Assembly: GCA_900546455.1 (NCBI GenBank)
Contig: URCS01000019.1
Location: forward strand, 1-35,393
Source of the DNA: an uncultured Collinsella sp.
GTDB taxonomy: Bacteria > Actinomycetota > Coriobacteriia > Coriobacteriales > Coriobacteriaceae
Length of the DNA: 35,393 nt
Reading direction: 5' to 3'
Under the pieces are notes generated by a model. It was not told the DNA's origin, searched no databases, and saw nothing but the letters and a program-made list of their open reading frames with translations. Below are positions 22,869-30,336 of the stretch, in pieces; position 1 is the stretch's first letter; each line of letters opens with the position of its first letter. The position numbers and the translations under genes were made by a program.

Positions 22869-24728
22869 TCACTGGGCGAATTGGCTGCGGTAGAGCTCGG
22901 CGTAGAAGCCGCCTGCCGCGAGCAGCTCGTCGTGTGTGCCGCGCTCGATAATCTCGCCGTCGCGCATCACTAGGATGCAGTCGGCGTTTCGGATCGTCGA
23001 CAGGCGATGCGCCACGACAAAGCTCGTGCGACCGGCCATGAGCTCGTCGAATGCCGCCTGCACCTGCAGCTCGGTACGCGTATCGATGCTCGACGTTGCC
23101 TCGTCCAGCAGCAGAATCGCCGGATCGGTAAGCATGACGCGCGCGATGCACAGCAGCTGTTTTTGACCCTGGCTAAACGTGCCGCCGTCCTCGCCGATCA
23201 CCGTATCGTAGCCGCCTGGCAGCTGCACGATAAACTTATGCGCATGAGCGCGCTTGGCGGCCTCGACGATCTGCTCGCGCGTGGCATCGGAGCAACCGTA
23301 GGCAATGTTTTCGGCCACCGTGCCCTCGAACAGCCAGGTGTCCTGCAGCACCATGCCAAAGGCGCGGCGCAGGCTCGCACGCGTGTAGTCACGCGAGGAG
23401 CGACCATCGACCGCGATGCGCCCAGTATCGATATCGTAAAAGCGCAGCAGCAGGTTGATGAGCGTCGTCTTGCCACAGCCCGTGGGGCCGACGAGGGCAT
23501 AGCGCATACCGGGCTTGGCATCGATGCAGATATCCTGCAGCAGTTTGTGGGCGGGCACATAGCTAAAGTCCACATGCTCAAACGAAACCTCGCCCTTCGG
23601 GGCGGCGAGCTCAATGGCATCCACAGCGTCGGGCTCCTGCTCGCGCGCATCGAGCAACGCGAACATGCGGCGCGCCGAGGCATACGCCGTCTGGATTTGC
23701 GTAATGACGTTGGTGACCTCGTTGAATGGCTTGGTGTACTGGTTAGCATAGGACAGAAAGATTTGCACGCCGCCCACCGTGAGCGCCGCAGGTACGCCCG
23801 TGATCACGCCCGCGCAGCCAATCACGGCGACCACGGCGTAGATGATGTTATTGATGAAGCGCGTACCGGGGTTAGAAAGCGAACCCATAAACTGCGCGCG
23901 CTCACCTGCCGTGTAGAGCTCAGCGTTGAGAGCATCGAAGCGCTGTTGAGCGTGCGGGCCGTAGGCGAAGGCGTCCACGAGCTTTTGCTCACCCACATAC
24001 TCCTCGATATGACCGCCGAGTTGGCCCTGGATGCGCTGTTGAGCAGTGAAGCTCTTATTGGAAAGCTTGGCGATGGCACCGGCCGCAAAGATGGAAAGCG
24101 GCGTGACGAGCACCACTACGAGCGTCATGGTCAGGTTGATGGAGAGCATAAACGCGAGCGTGCCCACGATGGTGATGACGCCGGTAAAGAGCTGCGTAAA
24201 GCCCTGCAGCAGGCCGTCACCCACCTGATCGACGTCATTGACCACGCGGCTCATGAGGTCGCCGTGGGCATGGCCATCGATAAAGCTGAGTGGCATGCGG
24301 CTGAGCTTGTCGCTCGCCTCCACGCGCATGTCGCGCACCGTCTCGTAGGACAGACGGTTGACGCAGTAGCCCTGCAGCCACTGGAAGGCCGCCGCGCCCA
24401 CCACGACAATCGCGAGCTTGGTAACGAGCGGCAGCAGTGCGTCAAAGTCCACCTGCCCGGCGGCAACGATGAGGTCGATGCCCTCGCCAATGAGGATGGG
24501 CGTATAGAGTTGCAAGATCACCGAGATGGCGGCGCTCACAAACGACGCCGTAAACGAAATGCGATGCGGACGGACGTAGCCCAGCAGGCGGCGAGTCACC
24601 GCGCCCACGGGGTAGCGCTCGGGGTCGCCGGGCTGATGCGGACCGTCACCCAAGTCGTTGAGGCCATCGTTGCCGGACACGTTGGCCGTCATCGTGGCGA
24701 CCGAACCGGAAGAAGTATACGGATTCAT
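22869..24728 (-). CDS. ABC exporter half-transporter with complete ATPase site (multidrug type)
   Basis: A 619-aa fusion of one membrane domain (six helices, about 50-340) and one nucleotide-binding domain (about 375-610). It is the second half of a heterodimeric MDR/LmrA-like exporter. Walker A is GPTGCGKTT, the Q-loop region is GMVLQDTWLF, the signature is FSQGQKQL, Walker B is AILLLDEATSS, and the H-loop is VAHRLSTIR. All catalytic residues are present, including the Glu after Walker B and the switch His. The start at 24728 follows the stop of the partner gene with no gap (TAA then ATG), with GGAGG before it, so translation is coupled. The N-terminal 40 residues are polar. The substrate is unknown. 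Confidence 0.92.
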   Translation of the reverse strand: MNPYTSSGSVATMTANVSGNDGLNDLGDGPHQPGDPERYPVGAVTRRLLGYVRPHRISFTASFVSAAISVILQLYTPILIGEGIDLIVAAGQVDFDALLPLVTKLAIVVVGAAAFQWLQGYCVNRLSYETVRDMRVEASDKLSRMPLSFIDGHAHGDLMSRVVNDVDQVGDGLLQGFTQLFTGVITIVGTLAFMLSINLTMTLVVVLVTPLSIFAAGAIAKLSNKSFTAQQRIQGQLGGHIEEYVGEQKLVDAFAYGPHAQQRFDALNAELYTAGERAQFMGSLSNPGTRFINNIIYAVVAVIGCAGVITGVPAALTVGGVQIFLSYANQYTKPFNEVTNVITQIQTAYASARRMFALLDAREQEPDAVDAIELAAPKGEVSFEHVDFSYVPAHKLLQDICIDAKPGMRYALVGPTGCGKTTLINLLLRFYDIDTGRIAVDGRSSRDYTRASLRRAFGMVLQDTWLFEGTVAENIAYGCSDATREQIVEAAKRAHAHKFIVQLPGGYDTVIGEDGGTFSQGQKQLLCIARVMLTDPAILLLDEATSSIDTRTELQVQAAFDELMAGRTSFVVAHRLSTIRNADCILVMRDGEIIERGTHDELLAAGGFYAELYRSQFAQ

Positions 24729-25121
24729 TTAGCAGCCCTCCTTTGCGCAAGTGGATGCCGGGGCAGCCGGGGCGGACGCGGGACTTGGGACAGACGCGGG
24801 CGTCGCGCTCCCCTGCTGACCCTCGAGCTCCTCGCGACGAAGCTGCGACTGGCAAATCTCGCGATAGAGCTGACAGGTCGCATAGAGCTCGTCATGTGTG
24901 CCCAGGCCGGCAACCGAGCCATGGTCGAGCACGCAGATCATGTCGGCGTCGCGTACGGTCGAGACGCGCTGGCTCACGATGACGGTCGTGAGCGGCAGCC
25001 CACCCTCGGCGGCACCACGCACGCTGCGCTCGCGGATGGCATGGCGAAGCGCCGCGTCGGTCTTAAAGTCGAGCGCCGAGGCAGAATCGTCCATGACCAG
25101 GATCTGTGGCGAGCCGACCAT
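24729..25121 (-). CDS. C-terminal fragment of the partner ABC exporter, degenerate ATPase site
   Basis: Only the last 130 or so residues of a nucleotide-binding domain are present, because the sequence changes organism at about 25115. Visible are Walker B QILVMDDSASALD and the switch region VIVSQRVSTVR. The catalytic Glu after Walker B is Asp and the H-loop His is Gln. This is the usual degenerate-site pattern of one half of a heterodimeric exporter such as TM287/288 or BmrC. The protein ends in an alanine-, proline- and serine-rich tail with two cysteines. Its stop abuts the start of the complete half-transporter. The apparent ATG at 25121 is an internal Met, not a real start. The missing part, about 450 residues, must lie elsewhere in the source genome. 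Confidence 0.85.
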   Translation of the reverse strand: MVGSPQILVMDDSASALDFKTDAALRHAIRERSVRGAAEGGLPLTTVIVSQRVSTVRDADMICVLDHGSVAGLGTHDELYATCQLYREICQSQLRREELEGQQGSATPASVPSPASAPAAPASTCAKEGC

Positions 25122-25125
25122 GGCA
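25106..25125. other. Probable chimera junction (Collinsella-like to Bifidobacterium-like)
   Basis: On the minus strand the UvrA-like frame is credible up to DDGAVLPW, and the ABC frame is credible from about (A)MVGSPQ. The two overlap in about ten bases around CCATGG. Both genes are interrupted at the same point, no insertion sequence or integrase is present, and gene content and codon style change at this point. Confidence 0.8.
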
Positions 25126-25726
25126 GCACCGCACCGTCGTCGACGCTTTTCGACTCGTCCGGGACCAGGGCCGCGCGGTTTACTTCGCGCACGATGCCGG
25201 TGCCGGAGCAGGTCGGGCAGGCGCCGGCCGAGTTGAAGGCGAGCAATTCGGCGCCGGGCGCGTGGAATTCCTTGCCGCAGCCAGCACAGGTGATGGGCAG
25301 GCCGACCGCCACGTTCAGCGTCGGTTCATTGCGCGCCCCGCAATGCGGGCACACGTGCGAGGCGACGCGGGAAAACAGGAGTCGCAGGCTGTTGAGCAAT
25401 TCGGTCATCGTGCCGAACGTCGAACGGATGCCGGGCACAGTGGGCCGCTGGTGCAGGGCCAGCGCGGCCGGCACATGCAGCACTTCGTCCACCTGGGCGC
25501 GGCTGGCTTGAGTCAGTCGACGGCGCGTGTACGTGGACAGCGCTTCCAAGTAGCGCCGCGAACCTTCCGCATACAGCACGCCGAGCGCCAGAGAGCTTTT
25601 GCCCGAACCGGAGACGCCGGCCACGCCCACCAGTTCGCCCAGCGGAATGTCGATGTCGATGTTCTTGAGGTTATGCACGCGCGCACCGCGCACCTCAATC
25701 GCCTGCGGCCGTTGATCGTCGCTCAT
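25106..25726 (-). CDS. UvrA-like ABC ATPase (class II), 3' part lost at junction
   Basis: About 203 N-terminal residues of a UvrA-family protein remain. Walker A is GVSGSGKS (37-44). The UvrA signature insertion RYLEALSTYTRR follows, with a zinc-module pair CPHC (126-129) and CAGC (147-150), and then CPTCSGTG (170-177). The short insertion and small size of the first part fit the class II or DrrC-like UvrA paralogues rather than the true repair UvrA, which has about 950 residues. These paralogues often give drug tolerance. The start is ATG at 25726, which overlaps the arsR stop as ATGA, so the two genes are coupled; a GTG three codons earlier is possible. The frame continues after the join only as an out-of-frame reading of the ABC gene. 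Confidence 0.85.
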
Positions 25727-26103
25727 GCTCGGCACTGCTCCGCCGCCGCAAGGTCGGCTTTCAGGGCGGAAGACAGTTCATCGAGCAGCGGCAGCCATCG
25801 ATCCGCACGCACCGAGCAAATGCGGCGGGTGGCGTCTTTGCTGATTTCGATGAATCCGGCTTGTTCCAGCAGTTTGATGTGATGGGACACGGCCGTGCGG
25901 GACAGTGCCGACGATTCGGCCAGCTCCCCCACCGTCTGCGGCCCATGGCACACCAATTGCACCAGCAACTGCTGCCGGTTCGGATCCTTCAGCGTCTCGA
26001 ACAGCGGAACGCATTGGTTGAGGATTTCCAGGCTCCTGATCGGCTGGTCACATGCCTCGTGGCCTGCCGCCGCCGCGCTATCTGACCTCTGTTCAAGTGT
26101 CAC
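25723..26103 (-). CDS. ArsR-family transcriptional regulator
   Basis: A 126-aa winged-helix repressor. The segment FETLKDPNRQQLLVQLVCHGPQTVGELAE leads into the recognition helix SALSRTAVSHHIKLLEQAGFIEI, a clear ArsR/HTH_5 pattern. The wing DATRRICSV follows, then a helical C-terminus. No cysteine cluster for metal binding is obvious in the alpha-3 position (there is only a Cys at CHGPQ and another at ICSV), so it may sense something other than metals. The start is GTG at 26103 with AGAGGTG before it. It overlaps the uvrA-like gene by four bases and probably controls it. Upstream sequence is debris, so its promoter could have been lost. Confidence 0.85.
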   Translation of the reverse strand: MTLEQRSDSAAAAGHEACDQPIRSLEILNQCVPLFETLKDPNRQQLLVQLVCHGPQTVGELAESSALSRTAVSHHIKLLEQAGFIEISKDATRRICSVRADRWLPLLDELSSALKADLAAAEQCRA

Positions 26104-26492
26104 GCCGTCACCTCTTTCTCGACTTCGCCCTTGGCTGCCGCCGCCTGAGCTTCATGGTCTCCAGTATCATCACGGCCAACGACGGCGGCTGAACGCCGGA
26201 CGAGAATCTTTCGTCTTGGGCACCGTCCGCCACCTGCAATCCGATTCCCCAGTTTCACTGATGGCCTTTGCGCCGGCGCGGTGTCAGCGCACCCATGCCA
26301 TGCTGTTTCAGCGCGAATAGCAGCGCGCATGCCGCCGATGCGCGAATCCGGTTCCTTGCTGGTCGGGCTGGTCGGCGAGCGGCTGAATCTTGATTCGGCG
26401 TCGCGGCATCCGATCATCCTCCGGCGCTACGCGCTCTCAGCGGGGATTAAAGCAAAAAGGACCTCGTGAACTGGTTTTGATCAGGCCCCTCT
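26104..26492. other. Gene debris with no intact gene
   Basis: All six frames lack a recognisable protein. A minus-strand frame gives short protein-like pieces (ACALLFALKQHGMGALTPRR and SLAVMILETMKLRRR) broken by stops. A 105-codon minus frame overlaps the arsR start, but its composition (many R, S, A, no motif) looks like a shadow. The region is best read as remnants of lost genes. Confidence 0.55.
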
Positions 26493-26663
26493 ATGCTGGA
26501 CTGTCTGAATGACGACGAGCTGCACACCCTATACGGCTACCTGCAGCGCATCATCGACGCCTCCTCCGACGGCGTACCGGCTTCGACCGCCGAGGACGCC
26601 AAGAAGCGAGCGCTACTTATCGAGCACCCCAAGCGCAGGCACATGACGGCCGACCGCGCATAA
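26493..26663 (+). pseudogene. Short reading frame resembling the C-terminus of a MarR regulator
   Basis: 56 residues: the first 22 (LNDDELHTLYGYLQRIID) resemble the last helix of MarR-family proteins, and the remainder (KKRALLIEHPKRRHMTADRA) resembles a basic tail. There is no ribosome site, and a stop lies five codons upstream of the ATG. It is probably a 3' remnant. Confidence 0.35.
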
Positions 26664-26797
26664 TTCGCGAACAGCCCACACAACTTTGCGGCCACGCAAA
26701 CGACGGCCGCGCAATCGTTCAATCATTTAGTTACAAGGTCATCCAGCCGCACGATCATCCAGCTCCCCTTACAAGCACGTCCAATTCACCATTTACA

Positions 26798-26877
26798 CGG
26801 CATTTTGCACCAAAACCCTACTTTAAAATGCGGCATTTTGCACCAAAGCCCCATTTTGAAATGCGGCATTTTTGCAC
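26798..26877 (+). repeat. Three direct repeats at exact 33-bp spacing upstream of the second DUF4143 ATPase
   Basis: CGGCATTTTGCACCAAA begins at 26798 and 26831, and a shortened copy (CGGCATTTTTGCAC) at 26864. The steps are exactly 33 and 33 bp, three helical turns. The spacers are also similar (ACCCTACTTTAAAATG against GCCCCATTTTGAAATG). The third copy supplies a -35-like TTGCAC (26872-26877). Confidence 0.92.
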
Positions 26878-26901
26878 ATACAAGGCAGAAAATGCTACCC
26901 T
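26872..26901 (+). promoter_or_regulatory. Probable promoter of the second DUF4143 ATPase
   Basis: TTGCAC (26872-26877) lies 18 bp before TACCCT (26896-26901), which has TG one base upstream. The -35 overlaps the last 33-bp repeat. The match to consensus is modest. Confidence 0.4.
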
Positions 26902-26927
26902 CATAAGGGATTCGGAAAGGAGCTGCC

Positions 26928-28307
26928 ATGCTTGAGCGCAAAATCTCGGACGATCTGCTGGAATGGAAGCGGAGCGGTACCGGCAAAGCACTGCTGCTGA
27001 CCGGCGCTCGCCAGATCGGCAAGAGCTACGCGGTACGCGAGTTCGCCAAGCACGAATACGCCCATTACCTTGAAATCAACCTGTACGAGAACAAGCAGGC
27101 GGCCCGAGCGCTCGCATCGGCGAACGACGTGCAGGAGTTCATCAGCCGCCTTACCTTGTTCTCACCTTCAACGCTCATTCCCGGTGATACGTTGATTTTC
27201 ATCGACGAGGTGCAAGAGGCACCGGATGTGATGACCATGGTCAAGTTTCTGGTGGCCGATGGCCGTTTCGATTATGTGTTCTCCGGTTCCATGCTCGGCA
27301 CTGAGTTCAAGGGCGTACGCTCCTACCCCGTTGGCTCGGTCATCGAAAAAACCATGCGTCCCATGGATTTTGAGGAATTCTGTTGGGCCATCGGCGTACA
27401 GAAGTCGACACTTGAAAACATCCGAGAATCCTGCCGGTCGGTCACGCCAATCGACCGGTACATTCACGATGCAATGATGACGAACTTCCGCACCTATCTG
27501 GTAGTCGGCGGCATGCCGGAAGTCGTGCAACGTTTTCTGGACACCAAGGGTGATTTGGCGGCTGTGCGCGCGGTGCAGAACGAGTTGAACCGGCAATATC
27601 GCCACGATATTTCGCAGTACGCAGGCAATCGCGCATTGCAGGTGCAGGAGATCTTCGACCAGCTCCCCACTCAGCTGATTGACGGTAACGGCAGATTCGC
27701 CGTCTCCTCCATCAGCCCCGGTGCTCGGTACGACCGCAATCAGAAGGATTTTCTTTGGCTTGTCGATGCGGGTGTGGCATTGAAAACCAACTGCGTCACC
27801 GAGCCGAAAACACCATTGAAACGCACGGCGCAATCACCGAAGTTCAAACTGTACCAGTCTGATACCGGTATGCTCATGGCACGATACCCGCAACCGACCG
27901 CGCAAGCCGCATACCTTGATGATTCCTCACCGAATCTGGGTGCCATCTACGAGAACGTGATTGCTCAGGAGCTGACGGCGCAAGGCATTCCGCTGTATTA
28001 CTACATGGCAAAGAAACATGGTGAAGTCGATTTCATCGCTGACACGAACGCCGATTCTGTGATGCCGTTCGAGGTCAAGTCGGGGCGCAGCTACCGCACG
28101 CACGCCGCCATCGACGCCGTATTGGCCAATGCCGAATATCGCATCTCGCAGGGCGTGGTGCTGTCCCGCTCCAATATTGCGCAGGACGGCGGAACAACCT
28201 ATCTTCCGCTGTATGCCACGTACTGCTTGCGAGATGTCTGCAATCTGGCCTCACCCTCGACCGTCAGCACCATCGGCGACTTTTCGCTGACGGTGCACCC
28301 CGTGTAG
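26928..28307 (+). CDS. AAA_14/DUF4143 ATPase with PD-(D/E)xK-like C-terminus (second)
   Basis: A 459-aa ATPase of the same superfamily as the gene at 21576 but of a different subgroup. Walker A is GARQIGKS (26-33), Walker B is TLIFIDEVQ, and the sensor region is YVFSGSMLG. The family landmark PVGSVIEKTMRPMDFEEF follows. The DUF4143 part holds KFKLYQSDTGML and NLGAIYENVIAQEL, then a nuclease-like core: E366 and D368 in GEVDFIA and E382-x-K384 in PFEVKSG. The length and all landmarks are typical of a full gene. The start is ATG at 26928 with AAAGGAG 5 nt before. Biological role of this family is not established; proposals include roles in mobile elements and toxin-like modules. Three phased repeats lie over its promoter. 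Neighbours are debris, so it may have moved in alone. Confidence 0.9.
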   Translation: MLERKISDDLLEWKRSGTGKALLLTGARQIGKSYAVREFAKHEYAHYLEINLYENKQAARALASANDVQEFISRLTLFSPSTLIPGDTLIFIDEVQEAPDVMTMVKFLVADGRFDYVFSGSMLGTEFKGVRSYPVGSVIEKTMRPMDFEEFCWAIGVQKSTLENIRESCRSVTPIDRYIHDAMMTNFRTYLVVGGMPEVVQRFLDTKGDLAAVRAVQNELNRQYRHDISQYAGNRALQVQEIFDQLPTQLIDGNGRFAVSSISPGARYDRNQKDFLWLVDAGVALKTNCVTEPKTPLKRTAQSPKFKLYQSDTGMLMARYPQPTAQAAYLDDSSPNLGAIYENVIAQELTAQGIPLYYYMAKKHGEVDFIADTNADSVMPFEVKSGRSYRTHAAIDAVLANAEYRISQGVVLSRSNIAQDGGTTYLPLYATYCLRDVCNLASPSTVSTIGDFSLTVHPV

Positions 28308-28327
28308 GCTTCGCATCGGTGCGCGCT

Positions 28328-28561
28328 TTACCACTGCGCGCACAGGGCGTTGAAGGCGTCATCGAGGCTCGCGCCAAGCCGGCGGGCCTCGTCGGCATAG
28401 GTCTTGGCCGCGCGCACCAGCGGTTCGGGAATCGGCTTGACCCGTTTTACACGCGCCGCGCGGCCGGCACCGGTGTCGATGATGCCGCAGTCGGCGAGTT
28501 CGGTGTACGCCTTGGCCACGGTTCCCGACGCGATGCGCAGTGTCCACCGGTTCGCCGGAAT
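28328..28561 (-). pseudogene. GntR (YtrA-like) regulator, 5' end missing
   Basis: About 77 residues read TLRIASGTVAKAYTELADCGII, the second half of a GntR winged helix (the T-V-x-K-A-Y recognition helix), followed by the short tail domain of the YtrA subgroup (RVKRVKPIPEPLVRAAKTYADEA). The first 40-50 residues, including the first DNA-binding helix, are absent. Upstream the frame runs into unrelated sequence at about 28561. GTG at 28519 is not a plausible true start. It is a truncated remnant. Confidence 0.65.
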
Positions 28562-28651
28562 CGGCCTACCAGACCGGCACCCCGGCCACTACCCCATCGA
28601 GCAGCTGCTTATTCCGATCGAGGGCACGGCTTATACATCGGCGCGACCTGA

Positions 28652-28744
28652 CTCAAGCCGTTCGCCACGTGCGGCGCTTTCGGCATCACCGACGAGGCCC
28701 TCGCCCAGTCCGCTGCACAGTACAAGGCACTGCTCGCCGAGTAA
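28652..28744 (+). pseudogene. C-terminal remnant of an unidentified protein
   Basis: A 30-residue frame ends TDEALAQSAAQYKALLAE, with the amphipathic helix and coding style of a real protein end. A stop lies directly upstream in frame, and no start exists. I do not recognise the parent protein. It faces the GntR remnant, and both are cut at 28560-28650. Confidence 0.35.
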
Positions 28745-28802
28745 CAGGTGACCGGTTTGCGTCACCACAATCGTTCAGCGTAAACCGCGTCAGACACATC
28801 AC

Positions 28803-28853
28803 AACGTCCGTATGTATGCGGCCCTACAAAGGGGACGCATACATACGGACGTT
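28803..28853. repeat. Perfect 18-bp inverted repeat after the alcohol dehydrogenase gene
   Basis: 28803-28820 pairs perfectly with 28836-28853 around a 15-nt loop. It lies 37 nt after the adh stop. It may stop transcription or be an intergenic palindrome; no U-run follows on the minus strand. Confidence 0.75.
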
Positions 28854-28889
28854 AAATACCACTGCGGTAAACCCCGTCACACCACGCGA

Positions 28890-29933
28890 TTAGAACCGGA
28901 TCAACGCCTTAATAACTTTGCGCTGGTCCATGGCCTCATAAGCGTCCTGAATATGGTCGAGGTCATATTCGGCGGTGAACACGCGGCCAGGGTTAATCTC
29001 GCCTTTAAGCACCGCATCCAGCAGACCACCGTCAATATCGTAGTGGCGCACGGGAGCCGGGCCGCCCTTGATGCCGATGTTGCCGTAGAACGTGCCTTCG
29101 GCGCTGATCTCCACGTCGTGCGGCAGACCCACACGACCAATCACGCCACCGCGGCGAATCAGGCCAATCGCCGTGTCGAAGGACTGCTTGGAGCCCACGC
29201 ATTCGAGCACCGCGTCCGCACCATAGCCGCCGGTCATCTCCAGCACCTTGTCAATAGCCTCTTGGCCACGCTCGGGCACGATATCAGTCGCACCGAATTC
29301 GCGGGCGAGCGCCGCGCGATCCTCGTGACGGCTCATGGCAATAATGCGCGTGGCACCACGCATCTTGGCGGCAATCACACCGCACAGGCCGACTGCACCA
29401 TCGCCCATGACCACGGCTGTGTCACCGGGCTTGACCTCGGCAGAAACCGCCGCGTGATAACCGGTGGACATCACATCGGAAATGGTCAGCAGCGATGCGA
29501 GCTGTTCATCGGAATAATCTTCCGGTGAACCGGGCACCTTGACCACGGTGCCGTCCGCCTCGGGCACACGCAGGTATTCGGCCTGACAAGCGGAGAAGTA
29601 GCCCCCGTGCGGGCACACGGATTCGAAGCCGGCCTTGCATACCGGGCACTTGCCGCAGCTGTACGGGAATGGCACGACCACGAAATCACCTGGCTTAACG
29701 GATTCGACCGCCGCGCCAGTCTCCTCGACCACGCCAATGGCTTCGTGGCCCACCTGACTGTGTGCGGCCTGTCCGCTCAGCCCACGGAAGAACCACAAAT
29801 CAGAGCCGCATACACAGGTGCGCACCATGCGAATTACGATGTCATCATCCTGCTGAAGTGCCGCCTTTGGCACTTCTTCCACGGTCATCTTGCCAGGCTC
29901 AACGAAAATCGCGGCTTTCATGGTTTCAGACAT
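28890..29933 (-). CDS. Zinc-dependent alcohol dehydrogenase (MDR family)
   Basis: A 347-aa medium-chain dehydrogenase/reductase. Catalytic zinc ligands are visible as C42 (in TCVCGSDLW) and H63/E64 (in VGHEAIG). The structural zinc lobe is C93, C96, C99 and C107 in CGKCPVCKAGFESVC. The Rossmann nucleotide site is VVMGDGAVGLCGV, with the conserved G-x-G-x-x-G variant. A TYHAAVSAEVKPGD-like segment and C-terminal VFTAEYDLDHIQDAYEAM are typical of the threonine/alcohol dehydrogenase-like subgroup. It probably oxidises or reduces a small alcohol or polyol with NAD(P); the substrate is unknown. The start is ATG at 29933 with AAGGAG 8 nt upstream; GTG two codons earlier is too close to that site. 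It is monocistronic, with a hairpin after the stop. Confidence 0.92.
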   Translation of the reverse strand: MSETMKAAIFVEPGKMTVEEVPKAALQQDDDIVIRMVRTCVCGSDLWFFRGLSGQAAHSQVGHEAIGVVEETGAAVESVKPGDFVVVPFPYSCGKCPVCKAGFESVCPHGGYFSACQAEYLRVPEADGTVVKVPGSPEDYSDEQLASLLTISDVMSTGYHAAVSAEVKPGDTAVVMGDGAVGLCGVIAAKMRGATRIIAMSRHEDRAALAREFGATDIVPERGQEAIDKVLEMTGGYGADAVLECVGSKQSFDTAIGLIRRGGVIGRVGLPHDVEISAEGTFYGNIGIKGGPAPVRHYDIDGGLLDAVLKGEINPGRVFTAEYDLDHIQDAYEAMDQRKVIKALIRF

Positions 29934-29939
29934 ATTCAC

Positions 29940-30211
29940 AACTCCTTGTTTCCGGCACCGAGCGATTAGGGCCCGTTATCCTCATGTTCCATTAAACGAC
30001 AATCGATCTGTATTAGCCAATAGCCATAAACCATGTTGAGCCATACCCACGAGGTATGGAAGCAACCAAGCAATTCATCTACGTGCTTTATCGCCTCACG
30101 GCAACCAAGTTCATCGGCATTGCAGAAGTCTCTTGCCGAAATCCACCGCGATAGGCCAATATCCGAGATACTGCTGCCGTTTGTTGTCGCCGCCACGAGT
30201 AGGCTAAGGAA
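29940..30211. other. Intergenic region between adh and the fluoride riboswitch
   Basis: It carries divergent promoters for adh and crcB in principle. A 94-codon minus-strand frame (29966-30250) shows no family motif and runs into the riboswitch, so I do not call it a gene. No other structure was found. Confidence 0.45.
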
Positions 30212-30268
30212 CCGGCGATGGAACCCGCCTGAACTCGTTTCGAACCGCACACTGCTGATAGTTCCTAT
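30212..30268 (+). ncRNA. Fluoride (crcB) riboswitch
   Basis: The core GGCGATGGAACCCGCCTGAAC (30214-30234) and CTGATAGTTCC (30255-30265) match the fluoride aptamer. GGC...GCC forms the upper stem, GGAAC pairs with GTTCC as the closing stem, and GATG, TGAAC and CTGATA are the conserved pseudoknot bases. It lies 70 nt upstream of two crcB genes, its usual targets. The expression platform is not obvious; it may act on translation. Confidence 0.88.
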
Positions 30269-30336
30269 ACACGATTTGATATTGCATGGAATCGTTGTGT
30301 CTTCAGCAGGATTCAGCGGTTTCAGGAAAGGCTATT

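Noticed and set aside
23007..25511. An 834-codon plus-strand open frame over the ABC and uvrA-like genes
   Set aside because: It is antisense to genes with complete family motifs and even runs across the genome join, so it is a composition artefact.
26100..26417. A 105-codon minus-strand frame overlapping the arsR start
   Set aside because: It has no motif, a composition of mostly R, S, A and G, and no ribosome site. Protein-like pieces appear in a different frame, so the region is debris.
29966..30250. A 94-codon minus-strand frame between adh and crcB
   Set aside because: It runs into the fluoride riboswitch, has no recognisable family and lacks a ribosome site.
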